DNA of 40,756 nucleotides from an uncultured Clostridia bacterium (GTDB taxonomy: Bacteria; Bacillota; Clostridia; Lachnospirales; Anaerotignaceae). The notes below the pieces were generated by a model, which made no database searches, was not told where the DNA came from, and was given only the letters and a program-made list of their open reading frames with translations. Shown one piece after another: positions 39,653 to 40,756 of the stretch. The stretch lies in NCBI GenBank assembly GCA_944384265.1, contig CALWSR010000092.1, positions 1 to 40,756 of the forward strand, given 5' to 3'. How positions within the stretch are numbered: position 1 is the first letter of the stretch; the number at the start of each line of letters is the position of its first letter. Both the position numbers and the translations under genes were made by a program.

Positions 39653-40325
39653 GGCTTCTCACTTCCTTTCCATAGCTGGCAATCAGGGCGGCACGTTCCT
39701 CCATATCGGAGAACAGCAGCACATCCAGCAGATATTCCACATGGCTCATGCGCTGCAAGGCTTCCACGAAAAGCGGGTGCCAATCGTCCTCGCAAGTTCC
39801 ATATCCCTCGCTTCCGCCTGACGGCAAAAGCTCGCTCATTTCACTGCTCGTCCTCTCCCCATCGGAACCGCTGCGCTGGATTCCGATGGGGTCCCCGATA
39901 AAGTCCGGCATCTTGGGGGCGTAGTCCTGCTTCCAGCGGCGCAGCAGATTGTGGTAGTCAGACAGTACCCGGAAGCAGTAACGCTCCATGCGCTTAAACT
40001 GCTGTTCCGGGCTTTCCTGACGGGAGTGCCGCCGGCGGTGGCTCTTGCCGGGCGGCTCCCTGCCCTCGTAAGGGATGGAGAAGTCCTTTGCCAGCATGAG
40101 GGCGGCTTCTTTGGGGCTGACGTTTTCCAGCCGGGAAACAAAGTCAATCACATCCCCGTCCGCCTGACAGCCGAAACAGTGGAACCAGCGGTCAACCTTC
40201 ATGCTGGGGTTTTTATCCTCATGGAAAGGGCAGACGCACATCCCATTTCTTCCTACCCGGATTCCGTAACGCTCCGCAGCCTGCCGAGTAGTGACAGACT
40301 GCTTCACGGCTTCAAATACGTTCAA
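39561..40325 (-). CDS. CHC2 zinc-finger primase-like protein
   Basis: A 254-residue protein with a DnaG-type CHC2 zinc finger near the start: CVCPFHEDKNPSMKVDRW then HCFGCQADGDVIDF, giving C, H, C, C ligands. The remainder is helical and charged, ending in the overlap with VapE. There is no TOPRIM domain, so it is a partial primase that would work with VapE in replication of the older element. TTG 40325 is chosen because AGGAGG sits nine bases upstream. A longer frame to 40451 runs through leader hairpins. Confidence 0.85.
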   Translation of the reverse strand: MNVFEAVKQSVTTRQAAERYGIRVGRNGMCVCPFHEDKNPSMKVDRWFHCFGCQADGDVIDFVSRLENVSPKEAALMLAKDFSIPYEGREPPGKSHRRRHSRQESPEQQFKRMERYCFRVLSDYHNLLRRWKQDYAPKMPDFIGDPIGIQRSGSDGERTSSEMSELLPSGGSEGYGTCEDDWHPLFVEALQRMSHVEYLLDVLLFSDMEERAALIASYGKEVRSLERRMADLAARDTAGRDRRLRSRTPAPERP

Positions 40326-40343
40326 TAGGCAAATCCTCCTGAT

Positions 40344-40403
40344 ACGTGGGAAGTTTTTCCCACGTTGTCGCAGTGGTCGCCGAATGGATATGCAAGCATA
40401 TCC
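40344..40403 (-). promoter_or_regulatory. Leader hairpins upstream of the CHC2 gene
   Basis: ACGTGGGAA (40344-40352) pairs with TTCCCACGT (40357-40365), a perfect 9-bp stem just upstream of the ribosome-binding site. GGATATGC (40386-40393) pairs with GCATATCC (40396-40403). They may control translation or mark a protein-binding site. The rest of 40404-40487 shows no gene. Confidence 0.5.
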
Positions 40404-40487
40404 GCTCGGCTCGTCACTTGCGCAAATAGAAAAAGCGCCTGTCATTCTCACGATGAAAATGGCAAGCGCCGGTGTTGATAAATCAGG

Positions 40488-40605
40488 ACCACCGGCTTAG
40501 CCGGTGGTTTGCTCTGCCCCTAGAAGGGGCTATTACCAGCTGCGCTTGTAAGCGCATTGAAAGTCCGCCAAGCGCTCTACTTCCTCAACTGCCGCCCTTG
40601 GCGGC
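40488..40605. mobile_element. IS200/IS605-type element end with subterminal hairpins
   Basis: A perfect 9-bp hairpin ACCACCGGC-TTA-GCCGGTGGT at 40488-40508 is followed by GCCCCT/AGGGGC (40516-40530), TGCGCTT/AAGCGCA (40541-40556) and GCCGCC/GGCGGC (40591-40605), then the 3' end of tnpA. Imperfect or perfect subterminal hairpins in place of inverted terminal repeats are the mark of IS200/IS605 elements. The exact element boundary is not set. Confidence 0.65.
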
Positions 40606-40610
40606 TATTT

Positions 40611-40756
40611 TTATTTGTTCCCTTTTACTTTTTCACCCGTAAACGGGTCAATGTACTCACTTAAACTAATTTGATCTGTCATCCAGTCTTCTTTTAACTG
40701 ATTATTGATATATTCTCGTATCTTTTTTGTGTTTTTTCCTACTGTATCTACATAAT
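40611..40756 (-). CDS. tnpA: IS200/IS605 family transposase TnpA, C-terminal part
   Basis: The last 47 residues of a minus-strand frame that runs off the window: YVDTVGKNTKKIREYINNQL, then MTDQISLSEYIDPFTGEKV and a short basic end. The VDTVGKN helix and DQxSLxEYxDPFTG ending are characteristic of IS200-type TnpA, the small single-strand transposase with one catalytic tyrosine. The catalytic HUH and tyrosine lie upstream, outside the window. It is low in GC compared with the CHC2 gene next to it, as expected for an inserted IS. Confidence 0.85.
   Translation of the reverse strand, partial: YVDTVGKNTKKIREYINNQLKEDWMTDQISLSEYIDPFTGEKVKGNK

Overview
The window is dominated by a tailed-phage (siphovirus) genome of the HK97-capsid type. 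It lies next to, and very probably inside, older mobile DNA. Protein families, strong GGAGG ribosome-binding sites, frequent GTG/TTG starts, the paired large serine recombinases and the IS200-type transposase all point to a Bacillota host, most likely a gut Clostridia/Lachnospirales bacterium. This host call is an inference from gene content; no rRNA or host core gene is present.

Layout. Bases 1-5124 hold the end of a replication and late-control module: PrimPol-SF3 helicase, VRR-NUC nuclease, SNF2 helicase, a sigma-like late regulator and an HNH nuclease. Bases 5125-5421 are a structured non-coding block that may be the packaging (cos) region. The small terminase is at 5.4 kb and the large terminase at 13.6 kb. 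The interval between them is filled with accessory genes: an adenine/N4-cytosine methylase with a ParB domain, a C5-cytosine methylase with an unusual repeat-rich target domain, a DUF4314 protein, an amidoligase, a gamma-glutamylcyclotransferase and several small proteins. Related promoter-like spacers recur there, and a strongly folded non-coding stretch sits between the amidoligase and the cyclotransferase. Bases 13.6-24 kb are the head and tail assembly line: portal, ClpP-type protease, capsid, head fibre, connectors, major tail protein, a -1 frameshifted tail chaperone and the tape measure. Bases 24-30.6 kb encode the tail tip and glycan-binding or degrading proteins, including a GH18 enzyme with a large insertion. 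Holin, endolysin and a strong terminator follow.

After lysis, a small convergent gene is followed by an HTH/zinc protein, a SHOCT-like mini-protein and two overlapping large serine recombinases. These close the phage at about 37.4 kb. There the base composition falls sharply into an AT-rich third serine recombinase that lacks its catalytic N-terminus. That gene stops about 60 bp before a second junction, which cuts a VapE-type helicase gene exactly in its Walker A codons. Upstream of VapE on the minus strand are a CHC2 zinc-finger primase-like gene and the end of an IS200/IS605 TnpA gene.

The simplest reading is a nested structure: an older element with CHC2-VapE genes; a serine-recombinase element inserted into the VapE P-loop; and the siphovirus inserted into the 5' part of that element's recombinase. 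The left ends lie outside the window, so this is a testable inference. Other points worth a second look are the folded RNA candidate at 11953-12088, the repeated regulatory spacers at 9.4, 10.9 and 12.8 kb, the 40-residue tail shared by two cargo proteins, and a textbook frameshift signal at 21166-21211.
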